A stretch of 64,000 bases of DNA from Apostichopus japonicus (taxonomy: Eukaryota > Echinodermata > Holothuroidea > Aspidochirotida > Stichopodidae): positions 18,061,001 to 18,125,000 of the forward strand of contig NC_092568.1 of the NCBI RefSeq assembly GCF_037975245.1, read 5' to 3'. Both the position numbers and the translations under genes were made by a program. This document shows positions 48,177-61,204 of this stretch, one piece after another. The notes under the pieces are model-generated. The model ran no database searches. It was not told the origin of the DNA and saw only the letters and a program-made list of their open reading frames with translations. Positions within the stretch are counted from its first letter, which is position 1, and every line of letters begins with the position of its first letter.

Positions 48177-51100
48177 CTGCGTAGGAAATACGTCTCTCTG
48201 TTGGTTACCCACCATCAATATTAATTTCAGTTCAGTACAGTGACCGATTTCTCAAAAGGCACAACTTTATAAGCCATCCGTGAGAACTGGACAGAACAGC
48301 CCAAATATCATCATTGCATCTTGCTTCCAGCAAGTAAAAGATTACGTAATGGTTGCTATGGTATTCAATAAGCAATTTACTATCAAAATAAAAGCAGTTA
48401 TTATTTATACCATGGTTAATTTATGTTACTCTCATTTAGCACTTTTCAATATCTGGGCATAACTGGTGGGAGGTTCAGACTTTTCAGTATTCAAGTACTT
48501 GTAGTGTATTTAACCCATAAAAAAGGGTAGCCTTTGACATAAACCTTGGCTATGAGTACACGCAATTCACGTGTATAGAAGAACTTTAAAATCTGTATCA
48601 AGCCTAATGCAGCAGCACAACAGTATGAAGTTTTACTGTTTTCTACATGGATGCAAAAATTTGGCAGCCATAACGAGATTTAAAGCTGCCCTAAAGGGTG
48701 TAAAGACTTGCGCAAAAAGAAACGTCTAATGCCGGTAATCTGACCTAGTTTCGAATGAGGTGTAACAGAAGTGTTAGACACCACCATCGATCCCAGAAAA
48801 TACACACACAGCTTGCTACCGTCGGTAATTAGACACTAGTGTACAGTCAGTACATTCAGCTACGGTCAATACCCACAACACAGTGTACATAGCAGCGATG
48901 GACATCTCATGTCCAGATAAAAGATAACAAGGTATCACGCTTCATTACTGTCTGCACTTTGTAGCGAAACGAACAAAACGTCACTTGCAAGCAACAGAAA
49001 ATTAACTATTTCAGATGGCGGTGAGTCTTCAATGCCTTTAAGAACTTCTGTGGAGGTAAACTGATGAGATATTATTAATAAAATAATTGCTATGAATGTT
49101 GACTGCACATCGCAGTCGTTCATTAATCAATTCATCATTCAATATATCTATCGCTCAATTCTTTCCTGACTTGGGAACAAGTTTTTATCAACAAAAGTCA
49201 TCCTTTCAAGCTGAAGCGCAAGCAAACCCAACTCGATATGAAATTTGAAGAAAAAGTCGAGGACAGTCTCACCTCGTTGATCATTCAGCTGGTTTCTCAG
49301 GTTCTCTTGAAGTATTTTATTCAATACTAAACTCTTCTGTGTTGCATCTGACTCTTCATTTAGTTTTTTAAGTGCCTGTTAAAATATAAAAGTTGGGATT
49401 GAAACAGACTGTATAGTAGTACAAAAGAGAAGGACAGTTTTCACTGGATAAAGACAAAAGACATATTGATAACTAGAATACGTTACTACATGCAAATGTT
49501 CTCTCTATTTATAACTTTATAATGGTGCCCAATTCGTTGCTAACTGCTCATAATTTATTTCATGTAATGGCTAATTTTGTAATGATTCGATCACGAGGAA
49601 TATCGCTATATTGTTTAGAAGAAACAATTCTTCACACCTGTGATATTCAGGAGTAAAGAGGAGTCTGAAGATAGTAGTCTGCTAACCTGACACGGTGGCC
49701 GACAAAAAAGACCATGTTTTGATGCTTCCAACTTTATGATAGCATACAAAGAATACAACACATGATTCAAGCTGTTATATAACGCATTACATGCAATGAA
49801 AAAAAATGCACAATTATCAATCAACTTGTATGTAGAACTGATCCAACAGCAAACTTACTTCATCAAATCGACTATTTTCTTCCATTACAGCTTTGAGTTT
49901 CCTCCCTGCGTGGTAGATTCTCTCCTCCAACGATGCAATCTCCTTCTGTTGCTCCTTCATCTTACTGATCGCCCTCGTCCTCTGCTGGCGTAACTCCTGT
50001 CTCATAGCAACCTTTACATAGCAACAGAAAGAATAGAAAAATATAAGGAACTACTATGGCTTGCACACTGTAGAATTGATAGCAATGTAAGTAGTTCAGC
50101 TACTTTGAATACAAATACTACTAGTTACTCATTCATACCTCAAGTTAATATAAGTACATAAATGTGGCTACTAGTAACTACTAAGTGGATTTGTTAATGA
50201 CATTATTACAGTATCGTAGCTACTAGTAACTACTAAGTACATATGTTTAATGACATTATTACAGTATTGCAGCTACTAGTAACTACTAAGTACATATGTT
50301 TAATGACATTATTACAGTATTGCAGCTACTAGTAACTACTAAGTGCATATGTTTAATGACAGTATTACAGTATAGTAGTTACTTGTAACTACTAAATGCA
50401 TATGTTTAATGACATCATTACAGTATTGTTGCTACTAGTAATAGCTACTAATGACACATCAAACGATTCTCTACAGTACAACAGCTGCTAGTAATTACTA
50501 GTGGGTATGCCGAATGATATTTTCTACAGTGTATGTCAATTGTATCAAGTCAGGTTCACTCTATGTTACGGTTAAGTCACAGTTATTACCAGTTAGCACC
50601 TCTTCTCAGCCTTGTCAACCCATTTATAAACCCATTTAATATATTTCATAACTTGTTTAATTTCATCTTTGAAGATGAGTAAATTCATTTATGAATGGTT
50701 AAAATATTGTTTACTCAATATTATTTAACTGACATGTGAAAATCTTGTTCCTTTTTTAATGGTAAATAGTTTGCAACTGACATAACAGGATGAAAATAGG
50801 AATGACATTTACAGCCACAATTATTAATAACTTGTGCAATAGAGGTACTGTTATGTGCATATTATAATCAAAATCAGTGAATGTAAAATATGATATTACA
50901 TCCTTCAAGCTTCAAATTTCACAATTTTAACCACTCACTACAAAACTGCCAGTACTTATATATCTGCTGGCTAAATTTAAGTTCTCACTTGCATTCTCCT
51001 GAATTAACAACACATATCTGTTACTGTACAGGATTTTAAGAGCAGCCCAGTAACATCTGCTGATAGTAAGCAGTACTGGGCTTAATCGGTATGGAAATTT

Positions 51101-54100
51101 CTGATTCTTTCGCTGATGGTTTGTTAACAGACTTACCATGTGTTTGAATTCTGTTTAATCTACTGGCAAATGGAAAAATCTACTGGCATTTAGCTCATAA
51201 ATCGCCCAAATTTCAAGGACAGATCTTTCTCATGCTTGTTGCTTTACTTTATGGTAACATAGCTACTAATTTTGCTCAAAAGTCTGGGCACTGGGTAATA
51301 ACGCATTAATACCATCGAGTAAAATTTCCAAACTAAATTTCATTGGATATACAAACAGTTTCCTTTTTTATTTGATTGTGGGGCATGAGCTACCCCTCCA
51401 ATCCCCCTTCCCCCACCCCTCCCCTATCCTTCAGAAAATAGGAAGGAGAAGATTGTAAGAAAAACTTAGTTACTAAAGATTTGTTAACATTTCAGTTTTA
51501 TATCTGCTATAGCTAAAGATACATTTGATTACTTTGTTTCCATGGTAACTAAAACTTCACGGTCATGGGCAAGTGATAAAGGCAAGTGCAAGTTAACTTG
51601 CGGTATTGTTATAATTAAGAAATATATCAGTTGAAACCCCCAAAAATGTTAGTCAATGTCTGAATTATAATTTATGAAAAAAGAAAGGAAAAAGGAGAAG
51701 AAGAAGGGGGGGAAAGAAGGGTGCTAAAAGCAATCAAGACATTTTGTTCAGGGAAGAAAGTAAAATGCTTTTACTTTAGGAAAAGGTATTTAGATAAAGA
51801 AAAAAAATGTGACACAAAGACAAGTACAGAGAGATTGATTTGTGACAGAGCAGAAATATCACACAAATGAATTTCATGCAGTTTTAGCCACAGCAGCTAT
51901 GATTAGTGCTCTGTTCTGATGAAAAAAAAATTAAAACTGCTGTTTCCACTTTTGTAATATTAAACATTCAAACATAAGGTCATATGGATCATATTAATAT
52001 TGGCAAAAATAGAAAAAGGATTAATGTTTGTATACCTCTCGCAATTTTGAATATTGTTTATTTATTTATTTTTTTATGAAATACATATATATATATATAT
52101 ATAGGCCTGGTCACACTCATGCTGCTTACATCAAAAAAGTGCCTTAAAGGTCATTTGCATATAGTCAAAAAGCTTAGCTAAATATTTGCGAAAAATTGCT
52201 AAAAAGTTTTCAAAACTGTTTTCTAAAGTGTCTAACTATTTAAATTATTGCCAGACATTATAAAATGCTGGTCAAATCCAATGATAAAAATCATTTTATT
52301 GGCAAAACATGTTGTATTAAAAACAAAAATGGACTCATTCTTGTCTCTTCAGCATATTTTTATGGGGTAATGCCAAAATGACCTTCAAGAATATAAAAAT
52401 AAAATAATTTTTTAAGAGTGCAAGAAAGGCAGAGGAAGTATACGGTGCATTGGAAACAATAAAATAAACGGAAATTATCTCTGTGATCAGGCACCTTTGG
52501 TGGCAGGGCATATTTCCTGTCGTACGTCTTTTCCGAGGATGGCAGTAAGAAGAAAAAAAAGAAAAACATCAAAAATAAAAAAAGGGTATAAACATTCAGG
52601 CCTTAAATTTCACAATTTTTAGGGCAAGGCCACTTTGGCCTTGAATGGGGCAAAATTTTAAAGGGCACCAAGGCCATGAGGTAAGGCACCAAGGCCAACT
52701 TGCATCCTTACGAAGGGCAATAAGGCCAAAAAGAATAAACATCATGAAACAATTTCTGTCCCAGGTCCTGGCGGCTGTTTTAATGAAGCAGAACAGTAGA
52801 AGGTGGTCTCTCCCACTTTGCTTTCCTTTTTGTCAATAAAATACCCCTACTCTTATTGGAATCCTTCCTCACCCTAAGCAAAATCAACCATCGTTATGGT
52901 AATTCAACTCATAAATTTATGGACAGACTCTGATTATGGGGGGTTATCTCATGTAAACTGTAAACCTTATCAGTTTACTGGAGTAGTCCTCAATCCATGC
53001 CAACTCTAATTGAACAGAATAACATTCCACCAAAAATGCCTTTTTGAGTTTGATGGGTTGCTATAGGGTGGTTATGCTTATAGGGTTAATGCTGAAAATG
53101 TAACTAACAACAGTAAGTTCTTTTAAACTTGTTTATTGATGCTGAAAATTATTCAAAAAACAGCAAGTTAAGTCCAACCGACGCGCTCTGTGCGTGTGAT
53201 CATGGAGCATGTGATGTACGTGTTCAGTTATTTTCCTGTTCTTTTTTTTGTGGGGAAATTTTATTTACACACAAAACACTCCCTGTTCCGGCTGCCGCTG
53301 TGTGCCATTTATCCAATAATGTGTCTAGACAAAAAAGTTTGTGTCTCAGGGACGCAAGCCCCCCAAAAAGTTTGTGTCACGTTAAAAAACGCTTGCGCCG
53401 GATCGAACACCAATTGCGTTTATTTCATGAACTACTTTTACTAGTTTAGTTGTAAAGATGTGATCATGTTACTGCCTGTACTTAGTGAATGGGATACACA
53501 ATAGATAGGGCAGATGGCTCAGTGCCTTAGCTTTGCTGTTTGACAGGGGCGCGGCCCGGCCAACCACTTCTTTTGCCCACCCTGCCGTTTCAACCAATGT
53601 TTTCCCCCACCCCCTCCTCTTTTTCGTCCACACATATGATAGCCTATACAACAAACTTTGTTATCTCTACACAGGGAAAAGTAACGTTGCAAGTTATTAT
53701 TGTTAAACAACTACGTGTTCATTGAGCAGTACAGGTGGAAAGATGTTTTCAGACAATGGATAGGGACTATTAGCCAATCAAATCACAGGAATTTTGGAAA
53801 AGCTATTTTTAGCATGAAAATCTCTGTAATGGAGTGTGGTAAACCCTGTACCTTGCGGTTGATTGTTATGATATATTTATTTTCAAACGAATTCTATTAT
53901 CTGTAGGACTGGGAGGAATTTTGGTTCTCGTCAGAAGAAGTTGTGGTTTTTTGAAAGAAATAATGAAAGATGTTCATTCAAAAATGTGTTTTGTTATGTT
54001 TTCCGTTGACCTAGTTGTCAAGGTGAACTTGGGGTTTGTTTCTCAAAAAAAAGTTTGCGTCCACGGGACTCAAGCAATTTGAAGAATTTGCGTTCGTAAC

Positions 54101-57100
54101 AATGCTGTTATCGTTGACATAAAATATAATTTTGATCTCAAAAAGGGCACAGCGGCCATCGGAGAAAAAGGGCAGGCCATTTTGGCCGTAAAAACGTCAG
54201 ATTTCTTAAAGGCACCAAGGCCATTTGGAAGGGCACCGTCGGCCATGGCCGTCGTGGCCGCCGGGAAATTTGAGGCCTGTTAACATGAAACAATAGTTCA
54301 ATCTCCAGTCCAATGTTATACTTTAAAGTTATATGTCTCTCAGCATTACAATCATTTATCTTGTCCAAAAAAATGATGAATTGCTTTCTTTCTTCTTTTT
54401 TTCTTCCACAAATTCTCTCACACTTTTAGATATAATGCTTTTTTAACATATTTGTGAAGTTTGGATATTTCTTTCTCATTAGCCATACAAAATCCATTTT
54501 TTTTTGGGGTCAATTTGTTAGGTTTATGGAAAAGAAATATTTCTTATAAACGGATGATTTTTATCGTTAATATGGATATTTGAAGATAGCCTGCCTTACC
54601 TTTGGTGTACTTAGACGTTGTATTTCTCTTTTTACCTTCACGGTAGAATCCTGTAAACTACTTCTCTCATTCTTTAATTCTATCAGCAGAGAAATGTTAA
54701 TAGACAATAAATAATTAATTAAACTAATAAATAAATAATTAAGTGACTTGTAATAAAATACAAACAAATAAACAGTATAAAGAAATATTGAAATAGAAAA
54801 AAAAAAATTGCCACAACAGCATTTCCACATGTCATGTAATCTCAGAAAATGTAATTTTCTCTTCCAACTGACAGACTCTCCTATCCATCTCTGCCTATCA
54901 CACTGAGATCAGTGATATGCCAAAAGGAAATATCCAAAATGGTTATTCTAAAAACATCTTCTCGGAATTTCAAGGAGTAATATACTTGCCCCCTTCCCCT
55001 ACACCTCAAATACACTAACGTATGTGAGGTAAACCCAATTGAAAAAAGACAGAAAGAATTTGCTACAAGAGCATTCAAGTGACATTCGAACACAGGATAT
55101 CAAGCAACTTCCTCTACCAATGCACAGACAGACAGACAGACAGACAGGCAGACAGACAGACAGACAGACAGACATATGAAGATCTGTCACAAAGGACACG
55201 CAAAGGTGTAATCCCTAAGCAATATCATCCAAAACCATGAGTAAAAAAGTTTCCGACTATAGTCTGCGATATCATCACCTCACATACATACACTTTTGTT
55301 TTACTTTCCACAATTTATTCAAGTTCCTGTTTTTTGTTACATTATTAGTTTACAAATATCAGCCACATTCTGGACAAAGTGATGCAAGCAAAAATAGGCT
55401 GCAAGCAAAATCAACATAATAATTCAGTACAGTAAGGGCACGCACTTTCCTTAAGGGCACGCATTTTCCGATTTTTGTAGCTGTATAATAATTAACTAAC
55501 TAATTGTTATTCTGGTCGCTTGTGCTCATAGTGACTAATATGTGTGAGATTACCTAAATATCCTTTACAACAATTGAGTCAACGGCAGTGAAAAAAAAAC
55601 TTTTACCCTGATATCGAGTTGTTGTTTTTCAGTTGACCAGATTATCCATTGTACGTATGTACTCACCTACAATGTTTTTCTTCTTACTCTCATATTCTTT
55701 AGTCTTCTCGTCAAAGTGCTTTTCCAATTCCTCGTAAGCCGGCAACATCTCGTCGATATCCCTCTGTTTGGAATTCACTGATCCTTCAAGATCAGCTATG
55801 TCATTCTACCAAAAGCAAAAATGAGCAAAAATGAGCAAATATGAGCAAAAATGAGCAAAAATGAGCAAAAATGAGCAAAAATGAGCAAAAATGAACAAAA
55901 ATGAGCAAAATGAGCAAAAATTAGCAAAAATGTTGTAGTTGATAAATTTTTATTGCTAAATTCAGTTCCTTTGAAAAAATGACAAAAGACAGCTGATAAA
56001 AACAATACTACAATTTTTTTATTCAATGATCACTTTCAAACCTTTGCTATATTTCATGTCTGTCATAAACGGTTTTTAATTTTAATCAATTTTTCTTTCT
56101 TAATATCTCTCTCCCCCCTCCCCCTTCTCCTCCCAACGCCATATATTGAAACTAATGTAACTACCTATACAATACCACACGCTCTCCTTACCTCCAGTTT
56201 CTTGACGGTCTCCTCCATTTCTCTCTTCATCTTTTTAAATTTTTTCTCCACCTTATGTGATTCCTTCTGCAACTTCTTTATGTCTTTGTCGCTTTCTTCG
56301 ATGACCTTTGTCAGCTGGGCGCCCTGCAGAATACAAACAAGTGTTTTGAATTAAATGTAGAATACAAACAAGTGTTTTGAATTTCATAATACAAACAAGT
56401 GTCTTAAATTGATTCAAACCAAAGATATAATACCAAAGTGATTTCATTAATTAATTAATTAATTATATTCAAGTGTATTATCAATTCTCAATTGTAACGA
56501 TACCAAGGACAGAGATCCCTTAACTCTGTCTATTTCATATCTCCCCTCCTCCTCTCCCATCCTGCCTGTTTGCGATACCTATTTTCAAAACATATTTAAA
56601 ATGAGAAATGAATCACAACCATAATCATCAACTGCTGTAATAGGAAAGGTTATGGTTTACATTATTATTAAAAGCAAGCTTCACTTTTATCCATCAGATT
56701 GAAAAATAATCCATCCCACAAAGTTTGGTTTCTTTAAAAAGTGAACTATCACCCATACCTTTATTTACAACATATGTTTAGTTCATTTCATAATTAAAAT
56801 ATGAGAACAAAAGTATCCTTTCTAAGACAAAATATCTATGATCTGACTGTTAACCAATCGGTCAGAATTGTCAGACATTGTTTGGCTTTTACTACTTTCG
56901 TTCAATCTCACTCTTAATACCCTTAATGAAAAGCTGTGTGTGTGGAAACCTTTAACCATCTCTGAAAATCCATGGGAATTTGAGTGCAAAATGTGTGTGA
57001 GTTTGACAGACATGGACACAGATTTGTCAGTATGCACCCTTTGTCACACATTACCACAGGTATTGTTGAGCAAAGGTGTAGAGACCCCCGAACATAGAAA

Positions 57101-60100
57101 ACAGAAATCTGTGACAACTGGTGCGAGAAATTCAATGTATGGAACTAGCAGGGTTTTGTGTGACGCATAAGTTATTGACCTATTTCATCAATTCTTCGAT
57201 TGAATTATCTCTGGTCGGCAACACGCTCCCAGAAGCACAGATTTTCTTACTTTGTCACATGTCACACAATCCACATAATTTTCACACAATACAGGCATAC
57301 GTGAAAACCTGCCATTGTACGTGTGAAAATTGGCTCCGGATATGCAGCTTTCCCAACTGATTCATCTGTGTTTTCTTTCAATTTTACCTGTGCTCATGTA
57401 TGGTCCCTAGGTACTGGTTGATAAATTAGTGAGGGCAATCTTGACTGATTCCTTGACTAAAGTCTAACACCTTGCTTTTCACTCTACTCTCATCAGATCA
57501 CCATGACCTTGTTCCGTCTTTTGTGTTCCTTTCGTTGGTCTTACTCAGATGTAGAGTGAAATGCTTGCCTAAAGTCTAATTCTAATCCGATTGACTCTTA
57601 CCTCATTGGTCAGATCAGCATGATCCTGCTTGGCCTTTGTGATCCTTTCATTCATCCCGTTCATATGTTCGGTGAATGCTTGCCTAAAGTCTACCTCTAA
57701 TCTGATTGACTCTTACCTCATTGGTCAGATCAGCATGATCCTGCTTGGCCTTTGTGATCCTTTCGTTCATCCCGTTCATATGTTCGGTGAATGCTTGCCT
57801 GAAGTCTTCAGTCTCTCGACCAATCTCATCTCTTTGCTCCTGAAGATCAAACCGTTCTTTTCTCTCCTTTGTTAGAGCTAGCTGGAGGTCAGCGATCTTC
57901 TTTTCTCCCAATTGAACAGTCACTCTATTGAAAAAAAGGTGAATTAATATAAAGCAAAAGCAAGGAATAAACATCATGACTGACCCACAAAATTACAAAT
58001 AACTTCTGAGAGAATAAAGAGAAAATTTTGTGTCAGACTTGCATCAAGGCTCTGAAGCAGGGTTTCCCTAACTTTATCCCCCCCCCCACAATCCCCCTGT
58101 GGATGTCAGAGTTGTCCACGAACCCCCAACTTTTCGAGACATGATCTGAGTCATTATTATACTATAATACGCATAACAGTGCTTCGTAAAAGATCAAGTT
58201 CATAGTGTGATATTGAACTGGTATGTTAAAACAGGCTAGTTACTGCATCTTGTCACTCAAAAACAATTTTCAAGCATGAATTAATGCTAACTTTGCTTTA
58301 TGTAGGGCAAAATGGAGGTCATATGGAATTTCCAAAATAATAATTATTACTTTGGCCAACCTTTCAGTTACTGTTCATAATTCAATTGTTTATCCCATGC
58401 ACTGTACGGTACTACTATGGCAACATATGCTTATGGAACGCAAAAAGAGTTTGTCGATAGGTACGACTTTTGTACATTACTAAATTATATGATATATCAG
58501 ATTTTAGTTTAACAAAAAGTACTCTAGTTTTGACTTTCAGAACGTCTCACGAAACCCCTTGGATAGACTCACCCCCCCCCCCCTGGGGGTTCATGCACCC
58601 CAGTAAGGGAAACCCTGTTCTAAAGAATAACAAATTCCAGGTAGAAGGGGTTTGCAAAGTAATATATGCTTCCTCACTGGTCCCTCAATGGTCACTTAGG
58701 TCTAACCAACTTTTAGATGGATATCTAACTTGGTATACCATATACCACAGGGGTTGTTACACTGTGGTAAGCCCTGGTTTAAGCCCTGGCAAGTCAGAAC
58801 TGTCTTCATTGTTGCAAAATATGACTTAAACATATTTTGAAGTGGTTAGTTATCTTTGAAATATAGTCTTTCTCAGCATCTGATAAATTTGAAAGAAACC
58901 GTTTTGCTTTTTCGTTGCATAAATGTAACAGCAAATGCTTTAAATCATTAAAATCAGTTTTCAGTTTCTCAAAACAACCATCAACACTTAGTCTTGACCT
59001 ACCACACTTTCATAAGAAAGTACAGTTAGCCTAGCCTACTTTGCATATAAATGAAGATATGAAGATGTGCTCGTCTTTAACTGCTGAGGCAAACTACTGG
59101 TTAATTACAAATTTTTGGATGAAAAGAAGAATTTCATTAAAGACTCAATACTGCAGAAACATTGAACAAGTAGCTAGAGAGAATCCGGGTTAGAAGTTGA
59201 CATTACGCAGATCTTCCCTATAAGAAAAACTGCTCTAGATATCCCACTTTTTCCCTAAAAACTGGGGAACCCTACCCGACCAATGGCTCATTACTTAAAA
59301 AGTGGGATATCTAGGACGGATTTCTGAATTGACAAGATCTGCGTAATGCAATATGGTGTAGTGAATGTCAACCAGCTACCCTAAAGTATAATCTTAAACT
59401 TCTGAGGTAGCTAGCTGTGAGGCACCATGTCACATGGAAGAGCTACAGCAGCTGCAAACTACCCTACAGCAAGGCTGAATCAGTATCACACAATGAACAC
59501 AGACCAACAATGCCTATTGTGTGAAACTGCAGTGCCTATTGTGTGAAACTGCAGTGCCTATTGTGTGAAACTGCAGTGCCTATTGTGCAAAACTGTACAG
59601 AACAAAAGATAATGTCAAACGCAGCTTAGCTGCAGCCCCCTCATCATCCTACTTTTGGCCCAGTTCCTAAACTATTAACTTAGCTATTCTTCATAACAAG
59701 TCAAGTATTAAATACACAAAGTGGTTTCATGTTCATAACACTAATGCAGGGCATAATTGTACTGTGTTTTCCGTGGACAAGGACTGCTTTACATCTTTGC
59801 ACTTGTATGGCAAGTCAGTGCCCCGGATAAATTGTTCCCTGTAATGCATTCAAAAGTGACAGTGTAATAGTAAAATGTATTTTTTAAGTCAAAAATCAAA
59901 ACTGTTTAATTTTGTGAAATTGAACTTGGTAGACACTGGAAAAACTAGCAGAGATGGATAATTATTAACGATCGTTAGAGGATATAGAAAATCAAGCAGA
60001 GTACTTAAAAATTTGTATCGAAAAAGGTAGTGTTAAACCACATAGAGGCAACTATCAACTGACACATATTATGAAAGTGAGAGGGGGGGGAGAGGGGTAA

Positions 60101-61142
60101 TCATGTGGGGGTAAGCTGATTGAATACTACTGGGATGAAGGATCAGGAATGTGAGGAGGGAGGTGATGGAGCAGGGGGGATGCAGAGATCAAAGTGACGT
60201 AATTCTTTTATATTCTTACACATGGTTTTCATCCAGCTGTTTCATCTCCCTCTCCATTGAATCGTTCTCTATCTTCATCACGGCTGTTTCGTCTGCTTTA
60301 TTCGTCAAGTCTCCTTTCTTACCCTGAAGTCTAAAAAGCGAGGAAAACGGGAAACTTTCACTACGATTTATAGATGTATAATGTGTATATAGTTATCACC
60401 CTATCAATGGAAAGGTAAACATGTTACACAGAAAAGACTTTGTCTGTTTTTAGGGATTTTGCAACTAAATTTATTGATATGGAGTGGTCATGTAAATAAG
60501 GGTGAACATAATCAAGGGTCCATTACGATACATAACTTGTCAAGCAGTCCCCCTTGAATCCCTGAAATGATATGCCACAAGCTTTTCTTCTGACACTTAG
60601 TAGCATCCAGCCATTAAGCCATTCGGGTGTAATTTTGTTTTTCAAAGCAGAAAATCAACAACAAGTTAACAATAACAATAAATCACATGCGTACAACTTG
60701 TTGTTGCACGACAGCTCTACACATTAATACGAGTGTAACTGATACGTTAGGAAATGCCAAACTGGTAACACCCACCAGGGCCCTGATGCTACTGAAGACC
60801 CTTTGAACCTGGGGATTGTAATAATTTTTTTTTAGAAGAAGATTGCCCATTTCTGGAAGCATTAATTTCGAGTAATAAAATGTCAGTCAAATATTAATTT
60901 AATACCATCCAAAGAAGATGTGAAACTTCAAGCAGCAAAAAATATTGATTTGGTAAATAATGTTTACTTTATTTTATATTAAAATCTCATAGCAAACCAG
61001 CTCATTAGCTTGCCCAATGTTAAAAAAAAAATTCAAAGAGGAAAATATTCCACAGTTTTGTTGAAACCCAATCTGAACATGAATTGATCCTAACTCTAGA
61101 TATTATTGATCGAATGTACACATATATCTATATATATTTGTA

Positions 61143-61204
<62 letters not shown>

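Noticed and set aside
55806..55930. CRISPR-like array
   Set aside because: The units are contiguous 10-12 base repeats without spacers, in an intron of a eukaryotic gene.
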